Part shown: positions 63,681-64,000 of the stretch, one piece after another
Layout: each line of letters starts with the position of its first letter
Numbering within the stretch: position 1 is the stretch's first letter
Origin: Marinobacter segnicrescens
GTDB taxonomy: Bacteria > Pseudomonadota > Gammaproteobacteria > Pseudomonadales > Oleiphilaceae
Assembly (NCBI RefSeq): GCF_900111555.1
Contig: NZ_FOHZ01000003.1
Location: 217,597-281,596 of the forward strand
Direction: 5' to 3'
Length of the DNA: 64,000 bases
The notes under the pieces: generated by a model
Database searches by the model: none
What the model saw: the letters and a program-made list of their open reading frames with translations, nothing else
Told to the model about the DNA's origin: nothing
Program-made: the position numbers and the translations under genes

Positions 63681-64000
63681 GTTATAGCGCGACAATTAAC
63701 TTGGCCGGTCCAGCGACAACTATGTTGGCCGGTTGATCTGATAGGGTCCGACACAGCAGAACGGAGGAGTCGCTGTGTCGGGCAAACACATTACAGATCA
63801 ACAGGTCAGGTTATTCATGCACCACCGCAAAAGCCAGACACAGACCGTCGCCGCGGCCAAGGCCGGTATCTCAGAGCGGTCCGCCCGTCGCATAGACCAG
63901 CAATTGCACCAGCCCCAGAAGCGAGAGCGCAACTGGCGTACTCGTAAAGACCCGTTGGCAGAAGTCTGGGATAGCATCGTGTTACCGCTGCTGGAGTCAT
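63681..64000 (+). mobile_element. IS21-family insertion sequence, left end (runs off the window)
   Basis: The region starts near 63681-63690 and contains the repeated words AACTTGGCCGGT and ATGTTGGCCGGTT at about 63699 and 63721, like the multiple terminal repeats of IS21 elements, before an istA gene. The exact tip and any target-site duplication cannot be set because the right end is outside the window. Confidence 0.75.
63775..64000 (+). CDS. istA: IS21-family transposase IstA, N-terminal part
   Basis: The first 75 codons are visible. A GTG at 63775 behind GGAGG (63763-63767) gives MSGKHITDQQVRLFMHHRKS, then TVAAAKAGISERSARRID as a helix-turn-helix, then RNWRTRKDPLAEVWDSIVLP. This matches the N-terminus of IS21-family IstA, the DDE transposase that works with the IstB ATPase. 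The catalytic domain and istB would lie to the right. Confidence 0.85.
   Translation, partial: MSGKHITDQQVRLFMHHRKSQTQTVAAAKAGISERSARRIDQQLHQPQKRERNWRTRKDPLAEVWDSIVLPLLES

Overview
The window looks like a chromosome segment of a marine gammaproteobacterium close to Marinobacter. It is GC-rich, and two blocks of gene order match pseudomonads: moeB-prmC-prfA-hemA-(TPR lipoprotein)-lolB-ispE-tRNA-prs-rplY-pth-ychF, and rpsF-rpsR-(membrane protein)-rplI-dnaB-alr preceded by rnr-rlmB. The assignment rests on gene order and protein character, not on a database search.

Layout. 1-4 kb: start of an acetyl-CoA hydrolase/transferase gene, an exported protein of unknown role, an aldo-keto reductase, and a glycosyltransferase overlapping a PAP2 phosphatase. 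4-10 kb: dinB with a LexA box, then DUF1244-HopJ-minC-minD-minE, a CBS protein and a PIN-PhoH ATPase. 10-15 kb: acylphosphatase, a Crp/Fnr regulator facing a DUF2892 gene, the PA2778/PA2779-type pair, an MFS carrier, an acyltransferase and YjbQ. 15-19 kb: a RimB-RimK-AstE-like operon and a photolyase. 20-31 kb: the conserved translation, heme and isoprenoid block with tRNA-Gln and tRNA-Met. 32-42 kb: metY, then a complete glycerol import and catabolism cluster (glpSTPQUV, glpR, glpD), then lipA. 43-49 kb: a chemoreceptor, an RND exporter and a BCCT carrier. 49-54 kb: a Spy-like protein, rbgA, fabB, and fnr with a perfect FNR box. 54-62 kb: alr-dnaB-rplI-rpsR-rpsF-rlmB-rnr. 62.5 kb to the end: tRNA-Leu(CAG), an AT-richer TniQ-like fragment and the start of an IS21-family element, which is the only clearly mobile part.

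Genes that work together: minCDE place the division septum. The glp genes import glycerol and oxidise glycerol-3-phosphate under GlpR, but glpK is not in the window. RimK and RimB would act on ribosomal protein S6, whose gene rpsF is also here, with a glutamate-ending C-terminus.

The most unusual material is non-coding. Two families of structured repeats are present, each in two copies, with perfect or near-perfect pairing arms whose sequence differs between copies while the core is conserved. This suggests selection on folding. The glycerol importer also appears to have one canonical and one degenerate ATPase site split between GlpS and GlpT.
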